This document shows positions 38,188-49,165 of a DNA stretch of 64,000 bases, piece by piece (within the stretch, counting starts at the first letter, position 1; the number at the start of each line of letters is the position of its first letter). Origin of the DNA: Aquabacterium olei (GTDB taxonomy: Bacteria > Pseudomonadota > Gammaproteobacteria > Burkholderiales > Burkholderiaceae_C); contig NZ_CP029210.1 of NCBI RefSeq assembly GCF_003100395.1, positions 1,612,001 to 1,676,000 on the forward strand, read 5' to 3'. Position numbers and translations under genes: made by a program. The notes beneath the pieces were generated by a model. That model was given only the letters and a program-made list of their open reading frames with translations, ran no database searches and was not told the DNA's origin.

Positions 38188-38277
38188 GATCGCTTATCGG
38201 GCGGGGACATGCCCATGACAAGGCGGGGAAGCCCCCGAGACCGTGTCATCGATCACGCCCCGTCCGTAGGGCCCGCG

Positions 38278-38856
38278 TCACTGCGCGCCCAGCAGACCTG
38301 CCTTCAGGCTCTTGTCCACCGGCTGCTCGCCCAGCCAGATGGCGAGCATGGCGTTGTAGAAATCCTCGCCCGGCAGCACGTTACCCTTGCGTTCACCGTT
38401 GACGAGCAGCTGGGTACCCGAGCCCGGCACGAACTCGAAGTGCACGACCATGCCTTTGCGGGCCTTGCCGAATGCCAGCATCGCGGCCTTGATGTCGTCC
38501 AGCCGAGCCTTGTAGCGGGCCTGCTCGGCGTCGGTGTGGTTCTGGCGGAAGCCGGTCATCATGGCATCGGCAAATTCCTCGCCGGTCAGTTCACGCAGCA
38601 GCACGATCTGTAGGCTCTTCGGCCCCGACTGGCCCAGCACGCCAGCGGCCGTGGTTTCCTTGCGAGGCAGATACAGCGTGGCGGCATAGACGTCGAACAC
38701 GAGCTTGACCCGCACGCCCGTGCCATTGCGCTGGAGCGTCTGGCCGCCGACCTGGCGGGTGTCTTCAAAACGCACGCCCTTGACCTCCACCGCCGACCAG
38801 GCAGCGGGGGACAGCAGGGCGAGGCTCACAGCAAGGGTCTGGGTCAGTTTGCGCAT
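38278..38856 (-). CDS. Chalcone isomerase-like periplasmic protein
   Basis: A 192-residue secreted protein with a signal peptide (MRKLTQTLAVSLALLSPAAWSA). The mature part matches the bacterial chalcone-isomerase-like family: VEVKGVRFEDTRQVGGQTLQ, VKLVFDVYAATLYLP and FYNAMLAIWLGEQPVD. AAGGAGA lies 7 bases before the ATG, which settles the start against an in-frame ATG far upstream. Plant-type chalcone chemistry is not implied; bacterial members have no established role. Confidence 0.9.
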   Translation of the reverse strand: MRKLTQTLAVSLALLSPAAWSAVEVKGVRFEDTRQVGGQTLQRNGTGVRVKLVFDVYAATLYLPRKETTAAGVLGQSGPKSLQIVLLRELTGEEFADAMMTGFRQNHTDAEQARYKARLDDIKAAMLAFGKARKGMVVHFEFVPGSGTQLLVNGERKGNVLPGEDFYNAMLAIWLGEQPVDKSLKAGLLGAQ

Positions 38857-39072
38857 GGTGGTGTCTCCTTTTAAGGCAATGGTACCGCGGCGTCCGGGGT
38901 GGGCGCCCTGGGACAAGGCCTGTGTGCTCAACGCGCGAACGGGGCGATCAGGCTGACCAGTGTGGTGCGCAAGCCGCGCGGCATGCCGGCCGACCCCGGC
39001 CGGTACCGAGGAATTGGCAGGCAGAATGGCGGGCATCCACGCTGCAGCGTCCCGGTACCTCGAAAGAAAAGC

Positions 39073-39858
39073 ATGGCCTTTCTCGTCATCGACATTGGCA
39101 ACACCCGCCTGAAATGGGGGCTGTATGAGCAGGGGCAGCCGGGCGCCGCCTTGCTGGCCCACGGCGCCGTGCCGCTGGAAGACATCGATCATCTATGGGA
39201 GACGGACTGGTCTCGTCTGTCCCGACGGCCGGTGGCCATGCTGGGGTGTGTGGTGGCGGGTGAGGCCATCAAGCGCCGCGTGGAGGAGCAACTGCTGCAG
39301 GGTTGGGGCTTGCGCCCTCACTGGATGTCGGCCACCGCTTTCGGTGGCGGGGTCATCAACGGCTATGAACATCCTCAACGGCTGGGCGCCGACCGGTGGG
39401 CCGCCATCATCGGTGCACGTCAACACGCGCTGCGTGTGTCACCCGAGAACCCACCGCCGGTGCTGGCCGTCATGGTGGGCACTGCCGTCACTGTGGATTC
39501 GGTGGACGCGAGCGGCCGCTTCCTTGGTGGCCTCATCCTGCCGGGCTTCGGCCTGATGTACCGGGCGCTGGAAAGCGGCACGGCCGGCCTCAAGGTGCCG
39601 ACCGGTGAGGTGCGCGATTTTCCGACCAACACCAGCGACGCCCTGATGAGCGGCGGCACGGACGCGATTGCGGGCGCCATCGAGCGCACCATGCGCCGCC
39701 TGCGTGTGGCGTGCGGGCGCGATCCCCTGCTCATCATGTCGGGCGGGGCCGTTTCCCGCCTGTCGCATGTGGAGGAACTGCCGGCCCTGGTGGTCGAGAA
39801 CCTCATCTTCGAGGGCCTCCTCACGCTGGCCGGCAACGCGTCAAAGAATGAAGCGTGA
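39073..39858 (+). CDS. coaX: Type III pantothenate kinase
   Basis: A 261-residue ASKHA-fold kinase for the first step of coenzyme A synthesis. [13 protein letters not shown] near the N-terminus is the phosphate-binding motif, with [12 protein letters not shown] and [10 protein letters not shown] following. ATG 39073 is preceded by GAAAGAAAAG, a modest ribosome-binding site. The partner birA, often fused or adjacent in Burkholderiales, is absent. Its last 18 bases overlap the 3' end of convergent hslU. Confidence 0.95.
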   Translation: MAFLVIDIGNTRLKWGLYEQGQPGAALLAHGAVPLEDIDHLWETDWSRLSRRPVAMLGCVVAGEAIKRRVEEQLLQGWGLRPHWMSATAFGGGVINGYEHPQRLGADRWAAIIGARQHALRVSPENPPPVLAVMVGTAVTVDSVDASGRFLGGLILPGFGLMYRALESGTAGLKVPTGEVRDFPTNTSDALMSGGTDAIAGAIERTMRRLRVACGRDPLLIMSGGAVSRLSHVEELPALVVENLIFEGLLTLAGNASKNEA

Positions 39859-41175
39859 CAGGTCTTCGTTGCGCGACAGTTCACCCAGCCGGCGCTCGAC
39901 CTCCGCCTCGTCCACGGTGTGACTCTGCCCCGACTGGTTGGGGGCATCGAACGACAACTCGTCCAGCAGGCGCTCCATCACCGTGGCCAGGCGCCGCGCA
40001 CCGATGTTCTCGGTTCGCTCGTTGACCTCGAATGCAATCTGCGCGATGCGGCGCAGGGCGCCGGGCGTGAAGTCCAGCGTGACCCCTTCGGCCGACAGCA
40101 GCGCCTGATACTGCTTGATCAGGCTGGCCTTCGGCTGACTCAGGATGGCCTCGAAGTCGTCGATGGACAGCGAGGACAGCTCCACACGAATGGGGAAACG
40201 GCCCTGCAACTCGGGGATGAGGTCACTGGGGCGGCTCAGATGAAAGGCCCCTGACGCGATAAAGAGGATGTGGTCGGTCTTGACCATGCCGTACTTGGTC
40301 TGGACGGTCGTGCCTTCCACCAGCGGCAGCAGGTCGCGCTGCACGCCCTGGCGTGAGACTTCGGCACCATTGCCCTCTGCGCGGCTGGCCACCTTGTCGA
40401 TCTCGTCGATGAAGACGATGCCGTTCTGCTCGGCGCGCTCCAGCGCCCTGGCCTTCACTTCGTCGTCGTTGAGCAGCCGGGCGGCTTCCTCGTCGATCAG
40501 CTGGACGCGTGCCTCGGCGATCTTGAGCTTGCGCGTGCTGCGCTTGCCCTGGCTGATCTGCGAGAACAGGCCCTTGATCTGCTCGGCCATGTCCTCCATG
40601 CCGCCACCGGCCGGGCTCAGGATCTCGACCGAAGGCGTGCGGGCATCGCTCAGTTCGATCTCGATTTCACGATCGTCCAGCGTGCCTTCGCGCAGGCGCT
40701 TGCGCATCACCTGGCGCGCGGTGTTGTCGGGCTGGGCCTGAGCCAGCCCGAACTCGCTGCGCGGCGGCGGCACCAGCACGTCGAGGATGCGCTCTTCCGC
40801 GGCATCTTCCGCCTTCACGCGCTGCAACTGCATCTGGCGGGCGCGCTCCTGCTTCACGGCCGATTCCACCAGATCACGGATGATGGTGTCCACATCCTTG
40901 CCAACATAGCCCACCTCGGTGAACTTCGTGGCTTCCACCTTGATGAAGGGGGCGTCTGCGAGGCGGGCAAGGCGGCGGGCGATCTCGGTCTTGCCGACGC
41001 CTGTCGGGCCGATCATCAGGATGTTTTTGGGGGTGATCTCGCCGCGCAGCTTGTCATCGACCTGCTGACGGCGCCAGCGGTTGCGCAGCGCGATGGCGAC
41101 CGCGCGCTTGGCGTCGCGCTGGCCCACGATGTGACGGTCCAGCTCGCTGACGATTTCCTGTGGGGTCATGCTCAT
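39841..41175 (-). CDS. hslU: ATP-dependent protease ATPase subunit HslU
   Basis: A 444-residue AAA+ unfoldase that feeds proteins to HslV. Walker [12 protein letters not shown] lies near residue 57, [11 protein letters not shown] is the HslU pore region, and Walker B is [10 protein letters not shown]. The C-terminus ends LSRFIL, whose hydrophobic tail inserts into HslV to activate it. An ATG two codons later also fits. It starts 5 bases after the hslV stop and overlaps the convergent coaX by 18 bases. Confidence 0.97.
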   Translation of the reverse strand: MSMTPQEIVSELDRHIVGQRDAKRAVAIALRNRWRRQQVDDKLRGEITPKNILMIGPTGVGKTEIARRLARLADAPFIKVEATKFTEVGYVGKDVDTIIRDLVESAVKQERARQMQLQRVKAEDAAEERILDVLVPPPRSEFGLAQAQPDNTARQVMRKRLREGTLDDREIEIELSDARTPSVEILSPAGGGMEDMAEQIKGLFSQISQGKRSTRKLKIAEARVQLIDEEAARLLNDDEVKARALERAEQNGIVFIDEIDKVASRAEGNGAEVSRQGVQRDLLPLVEGTTVQTKYGMVKTDHILFIASGAFHLSRPSDLIPELQGRFPIRVELSSLSIDDFEAILSQPKASLIKQYQALLSAEGVTLDFTPGALRRIAQIAFEVNERTENIGARRLATVMERLLDELSFDAPNQSGQSHTVDEAEVERRLGELSRNEDLSRFIL

Positions 41176-41180
41176 GGTGT

Positions 41181-41729
41181 TCAGCCCAGCGTCTCGATGG
41201 TGTGGTTCTGGTTGGTGTAGATGCACAGGTCGCCGGCAATGCTCAGCGACTGTTTGACCATGTCGGCGGCGCTCAGCGCGGTGTGGGCCACCAGCGCGCG
41301 GGCCGCGGCCTGGGCATAGGCGCCGCCCGAGCCGATGGCGATGATGCCGTGCTCGGGCTCCAGGACGTCGCCGTTGCCCGTGATGATGAGCGACGTTTCG
41401 CGGTCGGCCACGGCCAGCATGGCTTCGAGCTTGCGCAGCACGCGGTCGGTACGCCAGTCGCGGGTGAGTTCCACCGCGGCGCGGGCCAGGTTGCCCTGGT
41501 GCTTCTCGAGCTTGGCCTCGAAACGCTCGAACAGGGTGAAGGCATCGGCCGTGGCGCCCGCAAAACCGGCCAGCACCTGGTCACGGTGGAGCTTGCGGAC
41601 CTTGCGTGCCGTGGCCTTCACGACGATGTGGCCCAGGGTGACCTGGCCGTCGCCGCCCATGGCCACTTCCCAGCCCTGCGGGGTCTGGCGGCGAATGCTG
41701 ACGATGGTGGTGCCGTGGTAGGAGTCCAT
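41181..41729 (-). CDS. hslV: ATP-dependent protease subunit HslV
   Basis: A 182-residue proteasome-like peptidase. The N-terminus [14 protein letters not shown] shows a six-residue propeptide before Thr7, the catalytic threonine after processing. Conserved [14 protein letters not shown] and [15 protein letters not shown] segments are present. The ATG at 41729 is chosen over a longer in-frame start because the propeptide length matches relatives. It lies between the STAS protein gene and hslU in the same direction. Confidence 0.97.
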   Translation of the reverse strand: MDSYHGTTIVSIRRQTPQGWEVAMGGDGQVTLGHIVVKATARKVRKLHRDQVLAGFAGATADAFTLFERFEAKLEKHQGNLARAAVELTRDWRTDRVLRKLEAMLAVADRETSLIITGNGDVLEPEHGIIAIGSGGAYAQAAARALVAHTALSAADMVKQSLSIAGDLCIYTNQNHTIETLG

Positions 41730-41808
41730 GCTGCGCGTGTGAAAACGGATGACAGCAGGACATGGGGGCGAACGCCCGGGGTTCAAGGGCGTCTGCGCGC
41801 CAATGCGC

Positions 41809-43569
41809 TCAACGGGTCAAGAGCTTGACCCGGGCATGCTCGTTGATGCCCATGGCGCCGAAGAACAGGGCGACCAGTCGGTGAGGGTTGAGGAAGCTGA
41901 CTTCGCGCCCCTCGGCGCGCCGGGCCAGTACCCAGTTGAGCAGATCACCTGCGGCAATGAAATCCACGCGCAGCAGGTGTTCGCAGTCGATGTCGAGCGC
42001 CACGCTGGCGCCCAGCTGGTTGTCCAGCTGTTCCAGGGTGGTGCCGATGTCACCCGACAGCTGCCCGGACAGATTGAGCGAGGCCACCTGAACCACGCCG
42101 GTGTCCTGCTGGAGTCGTGACTCGACAAACATGGTCGTCACCTCGCTCACGTGCGACATGGCGCGCGAGTGCGGGTGGATGACGTCCTGACCTTCCTGGA
42201 CCGAGCACCGTGCCGGCTCCCACGACGGGGGCGAGCGCTCGAAGGTGATGCAGTAGTCGATGGCCGTCTCATCGAACTCGACCGGGCGGTTGATGAGCCG
42301 CAGCAGATCAAGGCGCAGCATCCAGTAGGCCGGGTCCACGTCGCGGCTACCGGTGGGAGAGGCGTCACCGAGCACCGCGAGCATCTGCGGCACCCCTTGC
42401 CACACCAGCGACAACGGCTGATCGGCCCACTGCCGGACCATCTGCCCGAGGTGCAGGGCGCCGTCGGGCGTCACGCGCAGCACGCGGCTCCAGTCCATTG
42501 TCCAGGGGCGGGGCATCTGCAGGGTTTCAACCCGCAGCTGGGCCACCGCATCGGCGTCGATCACGGGTGGCGCCACCCAGCCTTCGAGCACACCCGCCAG
42601 CGGGTCCTCGCCTGCTTCCGTGGCGGGCCCTTCGTCCGTGCGTGCCCCGGCCGATGCATGGGCGCCGCCCGAGGTGGTGGCGAGAAAGGCCGCGACCTTG
42701 CCAGGGTACGAGAACCACTGCGGTGCGGAAACCCCGAATTTCTGGGCGAACGACACGGCAAGCTGGTCAAACTTCTGCGCCTGGTCGATGGACCGATAGA
42801 AGTCGAACAGCACCAGCCAGCATTCCTGCACGTCATGGCGGCTGCCGCCTGGGTGAATCAGGTCGAGCAGGCTGCGCTCGCACTGATCGAAGTCCGCATT
42901 CGCGAAGGCGATCACGGCCTCGTCCAGTTCGGGGTCGTGCACCAACTCCGTCACGTGCACGTCCATGGCGTTCTGGAAGCCGCTGGGCGCCATCGGTGCC
43001 GTCAACGGCATCGTGGGCGGCAGGGTCAGCGGCTGTGTCATGCCCCGGCTGGAGGCGCGGGCCGACTGCAGCACCGCTTCCGACACCTGGGGGATGTCCT
43101 CGTCGAAGGACATCGGCAGCGTGACCGGGAGGTTGGGCGGGTGCGCCGCGGGCATCGTGTCGCCCATGGGCAGCGTCGGAATGTTCGCCGGGCGGCTGGG
43201 CAGGTTGACCGTGCGAGGGGCCCCGCCAACCATCTGCTGTTCGATCTCGTCGATCTTGGCCTTGACCGCGATGTCGGAGCGCGCGCCGCTGTGCGGCCGG
43301 GAGTCCGGGTCGATGTTGGAGTTGCCACTGAGCGCCAGCGCGTTGTCCGGGCTCAGGCCTTCACGCCGGATCTTGCGCAGCATGTCGAGCTCGCGCTTGC
43401 GCACGAAGTCGTTGCGCCGCTTGCGCTCGATCATCGCCTTGATCTCGCTCTTGGCGTACTGGCTTTCTGCGGCCTCGGCGCTCGGCGTGTCGAGCTCCGT
43501 CCAGTCGGTCGTGGGGTTGGCGACAAAGCGCACGACCTTGCGCAGGAAACCGCCGGATTCCTTGCTCAT
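41809..43569 (-). CDS. Uncharacterised STAS-domain protein
   Basis: A 586-residue protein without a clear family name. The N-terminus (residues 1-110) is polar and helix-rich ([31 protein letters not shown]). A Pro/Met/Thr-rich linker follows (about 115-195). The middle region (about 200-470) has alternating helical segments such as [20 protein letters not shown] and may be a repeat fold. The C-terminus (about 475-586) resembles a STAS domain, with [17 protein letters not shown] and [16 protein letters not shown]. It lies between dksA and hslV on the same strand. Role unknown; STAS domains usually bind partners or nucleotides. Confidence 0.75.
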   Translation of the reverse strand: MSKESGGFLRKVVRFVANPTTDWTELDTPSAEAAESQYAKSEIKAMIERKRRNDFVRKRELDMLRKIRREGLSPDNALALSGNSNIDPDSRPHSGARSDIAVKAKIDEIEQQMVGGAPRTVNLPSRPANIPTLPMGDTMPAAHPPNLPVTLPMSFDEDIPQVSEAVLQSARASSRGMTQPLTLPPTMPLTAPMAPSGFQNAMDVHVTELVHDPELDEAVIAFANADFDQCERSLLDLIHPGGSRHDVQECWLVLFDFYRSIDQAQKFDQLAVSFAQKFGVSAPQWFSYPGKVAAFLATTSGGAHASAGARTDEGPATEAGEDPLAGVLEGWVAPPVIDADAVAQLRVETLQMPRPWTMDWSRVLRVTPDGALHLGQMVRQWADQPLSLVWQGVPQMLAVLGDASPTGSRDVDPAYWMLRLDLLRLINRPVEFDETAIDYCITFERSPPSWEPARCSVQEGQDVIHPHSRAMSHVSEVTTMFVESRLQQDTGVVQVASLNLSGQLSGDIGTTLEQLDNQLGASVALDIDCEHLLRVDFIAAGDLLNWVLARRAEGREVSFLNPHRLVALFFGAMGINEHARVKLLTR

Positions 43570-43617
43570 GCTGGTGTGCGCCTTTTGTGTGTCAACCGAC
43601 CTCCGGGGCGATGCGGA

Positions 43618-44271
43618 TTAATCCCCGAACATCTTCTGCTTGAGCTCGCGGCGCTGCTGTGCCTCGAGCGACAGGGTGGCCGTGGGGCGCGCCAGCAGGC
43701 GGCCCAGGCCGATGGGCTCGCCGGTCTCGTCGCAGAAACCGTATTCGCCAGAATCCAGACGGGCCAGGGCCTGAGAAATTTTCTTGAGCAGCTTGCGCTC
43801 GCGGTCGCGGGTGCGGAGTTCGAGCGCGTGCTCTTCCTCGATGGTGGCGCGGTCGGCCGGATCGGGCACGATCGACGTGTCTTCGCGGAGGTGTTCCGTG
43901 GTCTCGCCGGCGTTGGACAGCAGGTCTTCCTTCTGCGCTTCCAGGCGGGCGCGGAAGAAGTCCAGCTGCTTGTCGTTCATGTACTCGCCTTCCGGCATGG
44001 CCATCAGTTCGGCTTCCGTCAGGTCGCGCCCGGCTTTGGATTTCCAGGCGTTGGCGAGTTTGGTGTCAACCTTGGTGGCGGTGCTTGGCATGGTCTCGGG
44101 GGTACGGATGGGAGGCGACGAGCGCCCTGATGCCACGGAGGCAGCTGATGGAATGCCTTCGGCTTTGCGCGCCGAAGCTTGAGTCGCCGTTTTCACGGGC
44201 TTGGTGTCAGCGGGCCTGGCAGCCGCGCCCACGGGGGTGGCAGTCTTGGACGTCGCAGGGGGCTTGGTCAC
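43618..44271 (-). CDS. dksA: RNA polymerase-binding transcription factor DksA (zinc-finger cysteines missing)
   Basis: A 217-residue DksA with the coiled-coil tip (around DPADRATIEEE, with the key acidic tip) and C-terminal globular domain (GEPIGLGRLLARPTATLSLEAQ). Only one of the four zinc-ligand cysteines remains: Cys180 in GFCDETG; the usual second pair is replaced by LSLEAQ. The GTG start at 44271 is fixed by AGGAGG 6 bases upstream. The N-terminus carries about 65 extra Lys/Ala/Pro/Thr-rich residues before the conserved core. DksA works with ppGpp in the stringent response. Probably co-transcribed with the STAS gene 48 bases downstream. Confidence 0.93.
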   Translation of the reverse strand: MTKPPATSKTATPVGAAARPADTKPVKTATQASARKAEGIPSAASVASGRSSPPIRTPETMPSTATKVDTKLANAWKSKAGRDLTEAELMAMPEGEYMNDKQLDFFRARLEAQKEDLLSNAGETTEHLREDTSIVPDPADRATIEEEHALELRTRDRERKLLKKISQALARLDSGEYGFCDETGEPIGLGRLLARPTATLSLEAQQRRELKQKMFGD

Positions 44272-44483
44272 AGGAATCCTCCTCACCGAACCGCGGGTTT
44301 CGCAGGCCGGTCATGCACGCGGGACGCGGGGCCGACAGGGCGCCATCGCCTGATTGTTTGTTCTCGGTTCTTCCGACGTCGCCGTTTTCAGAACGTCACA
44401 CGGAAGCGCGCGGATTGTAGCCACGCCTGCGCGCCGTTTTCACCGTGTCACCCCGTAGTTTGTATCGTTCCGTTGGCTGAGTG

Positions 44484-45527
<1,044 letters not shown>

Positions 45528-45630
45528 GGGCGGAGTGTAGCCCTGACGGCGGCTTTGGCTCAGCGTGCTCTGGCGGTTTCCCGCTGGCCATGGGGTATTC
45601 TTGCGGCATCCCAACCACGACACCCCTGCC

Positions 45631-46530
45631 GTGTCCGAAACCTCCCCCAGTCGGGCCTCACGGTCCGACAAAGGCGCTGCACGCCCTTCTCGTGCGCGCG
45701 ACAACCGCAGCCTGTTCGTCCGCGTGGTCGAGTTTCTGTCCCCCGGGCCGGATTCCACCGCCGAGCTGATCGAAACCCTCGCGGACGCTGAACAACGCGC
45801 GCTGATCGAGCCCGAATCCCGGGTGATGCTGGAAGGCGTGATCCGGATGGCGTCCATGACCGCCGGCGACGTCATGGTGGCCGTGCGCCGCATGGACATC
45901 CTCGACATCGAGGCACCGTACGACGAGTTGCTGGCCCAGGTCATCAACACGGGCCATTCCCGTTTCCCGGTCTTCGATGGAGGCCGTGACAACATCATCG
46001 GCGTGCTGATGGCAAAAGACCTGCTCAAGCTGCAGCGGGCGCCGGAGCTCAATCTGCGAACCCTGTTGCGCGCGCCGGTCTTCGTGCCGGAGTCCAAGGG
46101 GCTCAATGAACTGCTGCGGGAATTCCGTTCCAACCGCAGCCATCTGGCCATCGTGATCGACGAGTTCGGTCGCACGGCGGGGCTGGTGACGATCGAGGAC
46201 GTGCTCGAAGAAATCGTGGGTGAGATCGAGGACGAGTTCGATGAAGAGGACGGTCAATCCAGCATCTTCACCTTGGCTGACGGCAGTCAGCGGGTGGCCG
46301 GCGACACGGCGATCGAGTCGGTGAACGAGGTGTTCGACGCGCAGTTGCCCACCGACGAGTTCGACACCATCGGAGGCCTGGTGGCCCACGAGCTGGGTCG
46401 CGTGCCGCGGCGTGGCGAGCACCTCGACCTCGGTGGGTTGCGGTTTCGCGTCATGCTGGCTCGGGGTGGCTCGGTGCGCTGGTTCAAGGTGACCCGCGCA
46501 CCGGAACTGGAAGAGGCAGCGTCGTCCTGA
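45631..46530 (+). CDS. corC: CorC/HlyC family CBS-domain protein
   Basis: A 299-residue cytoplasmic protein of the CorC (YbeX) family, associated with magnesium/cobalt efflux. Two CBS domains (about residues 65-185) include VMVAVRRMDI and VIDEFGRTAGLVTIEDVLEEIVGEIEDEFD, followed by a CorC_HlyC domain. The GTG start at 45631 is chosen; its upstream bases lack a strong ribosome-binding site. Its stop overlaps the lnt ATG. The corC-lnt-glyQ-glyS order is standard in betaproteobacteria. Confidence 0.94.
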   Translation: MSETSPSRASRSDKGAARPSRARDNRSLFVRVVEFLSPGPDSTAELIETLADAEQRALIEPESRVMLEGVIRMASMTAGDVMVAVRRMDILDIEAPYDELLAQVINTGHSRFPVFDGGRDNIIGVLMAKDLLKLQRAPELNLRTLLRAPVFVPESKGLNELLREFRSNRSHLAIVIDEFGRTAGLVTIEDVLEEIVGEIEDEFDEEDGQSSIFTLADGSQRVAGDTAIESVNEVFDAQLPTDEFDTIGGLVAHELGRVPRRGEHLDLGGLRFRVMLARGGSVRWFKVTRAPELEEAASS

Positions 46531-48134
46531 TGGTGCACCCAGGGAGATCTGCTGATTGCGGCGGCGCGGCCGTGGTGACGGGATGGTGGTCGTTCGCGGG
46601 GCTGGTGGTGCTGCTGGCGGGTGGCCTGCACGCTTGGGCGTTGTCGCCTGCGGCAGCGGCGTTGTTTCCCGGCGCGCCGGCGGTTTTCCAGACGGCGGCC
46701 TTGCTCGTTCTGGCTGGTGTGCTGTCGCCGCGGCGCACGCCGCGCGCGGTCGGGGCGCTGAGCTGGCTGTACGGCACCGTGTGGCTCATCGGGGCCACCG
46801 GGTGGATGTTCGTGAGCCTGCACCGGTACGGAGGGCTGCCTGGCTGGCTGGCGGCGCTGGCCGTGGTGTTGTTGTGTGCGGCGCTTTCCCTTTACTTCGC
46901 GCTGGCCGGGTGGCTGTGGGCCCGGTGGCGCGATGGCCGCTGGTGGCGTGATGCCCTTGCCTGGGGTGGGGTGTGGCTGCTGGCCGAGTGGGCGAGGGCC
47001 ATTCTCTTCACCGGGTTTCCCTGGGGAGCCAGTGGGTATGCACTGATCGACACGCCGCTGGCTGGCCTGGCACCGTGGCTGGGCGTATATGGGCTGGGCG
47101 CAGCCTGGGCGACGGCCGTGGTGGCGTCCGTGTGGTCGTGGCGCTCGGCCGACAGCGGGCTGGCTTCGCGGCTGGCGGGGCTGGCCGTCGGCCTCGTGCT
47201 GGCTGCCGTCGGGGCACTGGCCGGGCGACCGTTCACCGAGCCGCAGGGCGCGGCCTTGTCCGTGACCTTGTTGCAGGGCAACGTCCCGCAGGACGAGAAG
47301 TTCATGGCAGAGCGTCAGGGCGCGATGCTGCGCTGGCATGCCGAGCAGCTGCTTTCGGCTCGCACCGACCTGGTGATCGCGCCGGAGACCGCCATTCCCT
47401 TGTTGCCGTTCCAGCAGCCCCCGGGCTATTGGGATGCACTGGTGGGCGGCTTTCCGGCCGGCGAAGGCCGCCACGCGCTGGTCGGTGTGCCGCTGGGCGA
47501 CTTCGAGCGCGGCTACACCAACTCCATCGTGGGGCTGGGCGGCCCAGCCCGGCATGCCGACCCGGAGGAGGCGGGCGGCCCCTATCGTTACGACAAACAC
47601 CACCTCGTGCCGTTCGGCGAGTTCATTCCCTGGGGGTTCCGATGGTTCGTGCGGATGATGAACATGCCGCTCGGGGATTTCGCCCGTGGGCCGTTGGTGG
47701 CGCCGTCCTACAGGGTCAAGCAGCAGCGCATTGCGCCGACGGTGTGCTACGAGGATCTCTTCGGCGAGGAGATCGCCGCCCGATTCCGCGATCCTGCCCA
47801 GGCGCCGACCATCCTGGCCAACGTGAGCAACCTGGCCTGGTTCGGTGAGTCGGTGGCCATGCACCAGCATCTGCAGATCGCCCGCATGCGTTCGCTGGAG
47901 TTCCAGTTGCCCACCGTGCGCGCCACCAACACGGGCGCCACGGTGGTGATCGACCATGCCGGCCGCGTCACGGATCGGCTGCCAGGCAACACCCGTGGTG
48001 CCCTGGTGGCGGAGGTGCAGGGCAGGCAGGGCGTGACCCCGTTTGCCTGGTGGGCGGCGCGGGCAGGCCTGTGGCCGGCTTTGGCGCTGGCCGTGCTGCT
48101 GATCGCCGTGGGACGAGGGCGGGCGCGCCACTAG
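46530..48134 (+). CDS. lnt: Apolipoprotein N-acyltransferase
   Basis: A 534-residue inner-membrane enzyme that adds the third acyl chain to lipoproteins. Six or so N-terminal membrane segments (to about residue 240) precede a nitrilase-like domain with catalytic Glu286 (IAPETAI), Lys356 (RYDKHHL) and Cys406 (PTVCYEDL). The segment HLVPFGEFIPWG is typical. A further membrane segment near the C-terminus closes the protein. Its ATG overlaps the corC stop by one base. BamD and PilW in this window would be among its substrates. Confidence 0.96.
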   Translation: MVHPGRSADCGGAAVVTGWWSFAGLVVLLAGGLHAWALSPAAAALFPGAPAVFQTAALLVLAGVLSPRRTPRAVGALSWLYGTVWLIGATGWMFVSLHRYGGLPGWLAALAVVLLCAALSLYFALAGWLWARWRDGRWWRDALAWGGVWLLAEWARAILFTGFPWGASGYALIDTPLAGLAPWLGVYGLGAAWATAVVASVWSWRSADSGLASRLAGLAVGLVLAAVGALAGRPFTEPQGAALSVTLLQGNVPQDEKFMAERQGAMLRWHAEQLLSARTDLVIAPETAIPLLPFQQPPGYWDALVGGFPAGEGRHALVGVPLGDFERGYTNSIVGLGGPARHADPEEAGGPYRYDKHHLVPFGEFIPWGFRWFVRMMNMPLGDFARGPLVAPSYRVKQQRIAPTVCYEDLFGEEIAARFRDPAQAPTILANVSNLAWFGESVAMHQHLQIARMRSLEFQLPTVRATNTGATVVIDHAGRVTDRLPGNTRGALVAEVQGRQGVTPFAWWAARAGLWPALALAVLLIAVGRGRARH

Positions 48135-48137
48135 AAT
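48132..48137 (+). promoter_or_regulatory. Possible -10 element for glyQ
   Basis: TAGAAT overlapping the lnt stop codon, 105 bases before glyQ. The expected -35 position is GC-rich and poor. The same CTAGAAT sequence precedes rpmF. No terminator is seen after lnt, so readthrough into glyQ is also likely. Confidence 0.3.
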
Positions 48138-48242
48138 CAAGGCTTTTCGCCCCGCGGCAGCCCGCAGGGTGAGGGCCCTCATCAAATCAAGAACCCGATG
48201 CCGGCGGCACACGCGCTGCACGGCACGCACCAAGGCTAGACC

Positions 48243-49163
48243 ATGCTGACCTTCCAGCAACTGATCCTGCGTCTGCAAAGCTACTGGGATGCCCAGGGCT
48301 GCACGCTGCTGCAACCCTACGACATGGAAGTCGGGGCGGGCACCAGTCACACCGCTACTTTTCTGCGCGCACTGGGCCCGGAGCCCTGGAAGGCCGCTTA
48401 CGTGCAACCCAGCCGCCGCCCGAAGGACGGTCGCTACGGCGAGAACCCGAACCGCCTGCAGCACTATTACCAGTTCCAGGTGGTGCTCAAGCCGGCGCCG
48501 GCCAACATCCTCGAGCTCTACCTGGGCTCGCTGGAAGCGCTGGGCTTCGACCTGAAGAAGAACGACGTGCGCTTCGTCGAGGACGACTGGGAGAACCCGA
48601 CGCTGGGCGCCTGGGGCCTGGGCTGGGAGGTGTGGCTCAACGGCATGGAGGTCACGCAGTTCACCTACTTCCAGCAGGTGGGCGGCATCGACTGCAAGCC
48701 GGCCACTGGCGAGATCACCTATGGTCTCGAGCGGCTCGCCATGTACCTGCAAGGCGTGGAAAGCGTGTATGACCTGGTCTACGCGCCGGGCGTCAAGTAC
48801 GGCGATGTGTTCCACCAGAACGAGGTGGAACAGTCGACCTACAACTTCGAGCACAGCAATGTCGAGTTCCTGCTGGGGGCGTTCGGCAACCATGAGACGC
48901 AGGCCAAGTACCTGATGGAGCAGCAGCTCGCCCTGCCGGCCTACGAACAGGTGCTCAAGGCCGCCCACACCTTCAACCTCCTGGATGCCCGCGGCGCGAT
49001 TTCGGTGACGGAGCGCGCCGCCTACATCGGGCGCATCCGCAACCTGGCGCGCGCCGTGGCCGCCAGCTACCTCGACAGCCGCGCGCGCCTCGGTTTCCCG
49101 ATGGCGCCCAAGGCCTGGGCCGATGAGGTGATCGAACAACTGAACAACAAGAAGGCGGCCTGA
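48243..49163 (+). CDS. glyQ: Glycine-tRNA ligase alpha subunit
   Basis: A 306-residue class II synthetase subunit that activates glycine. The canonical features are present: [18 protein letters not shown] at the N-terminus, [20 protein letters not shown] (motif 2 region) and [13 protein letters not shown] (motif 3). It is followed 2 bases later by glyS, and both form the bacterial alpha2beta2 enzyme. Confidence 0.98.
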   Translation: MLTFQQLILRLQSYWDAQGCTLLQPYDMEVGAGTSHTATFLRALGPEPWKAAYVQPSRRPKDGRYGENPNRLQHYYQFQVVLKPAPANILELYLGSLEALGFDLKKNDVRFVEDDWENPTLGAWGLGWEVWLNGMEVTQFTYFQQVGGIDCKPATGEITYGLERLAMYLQGVESVYDLVYAPGVKYGDVFHQNEVEQSTYNFEHSNVEFLLGAFGNHETQAKYLMEQQLALPAYEQVLKAAHTFNLLDARGAISVTERAAYIGRIRNLARAVAASYLDSRARLGFPMAPKAWADEVIEQLNNKKAA

Positions 49164-49165
49164 GC

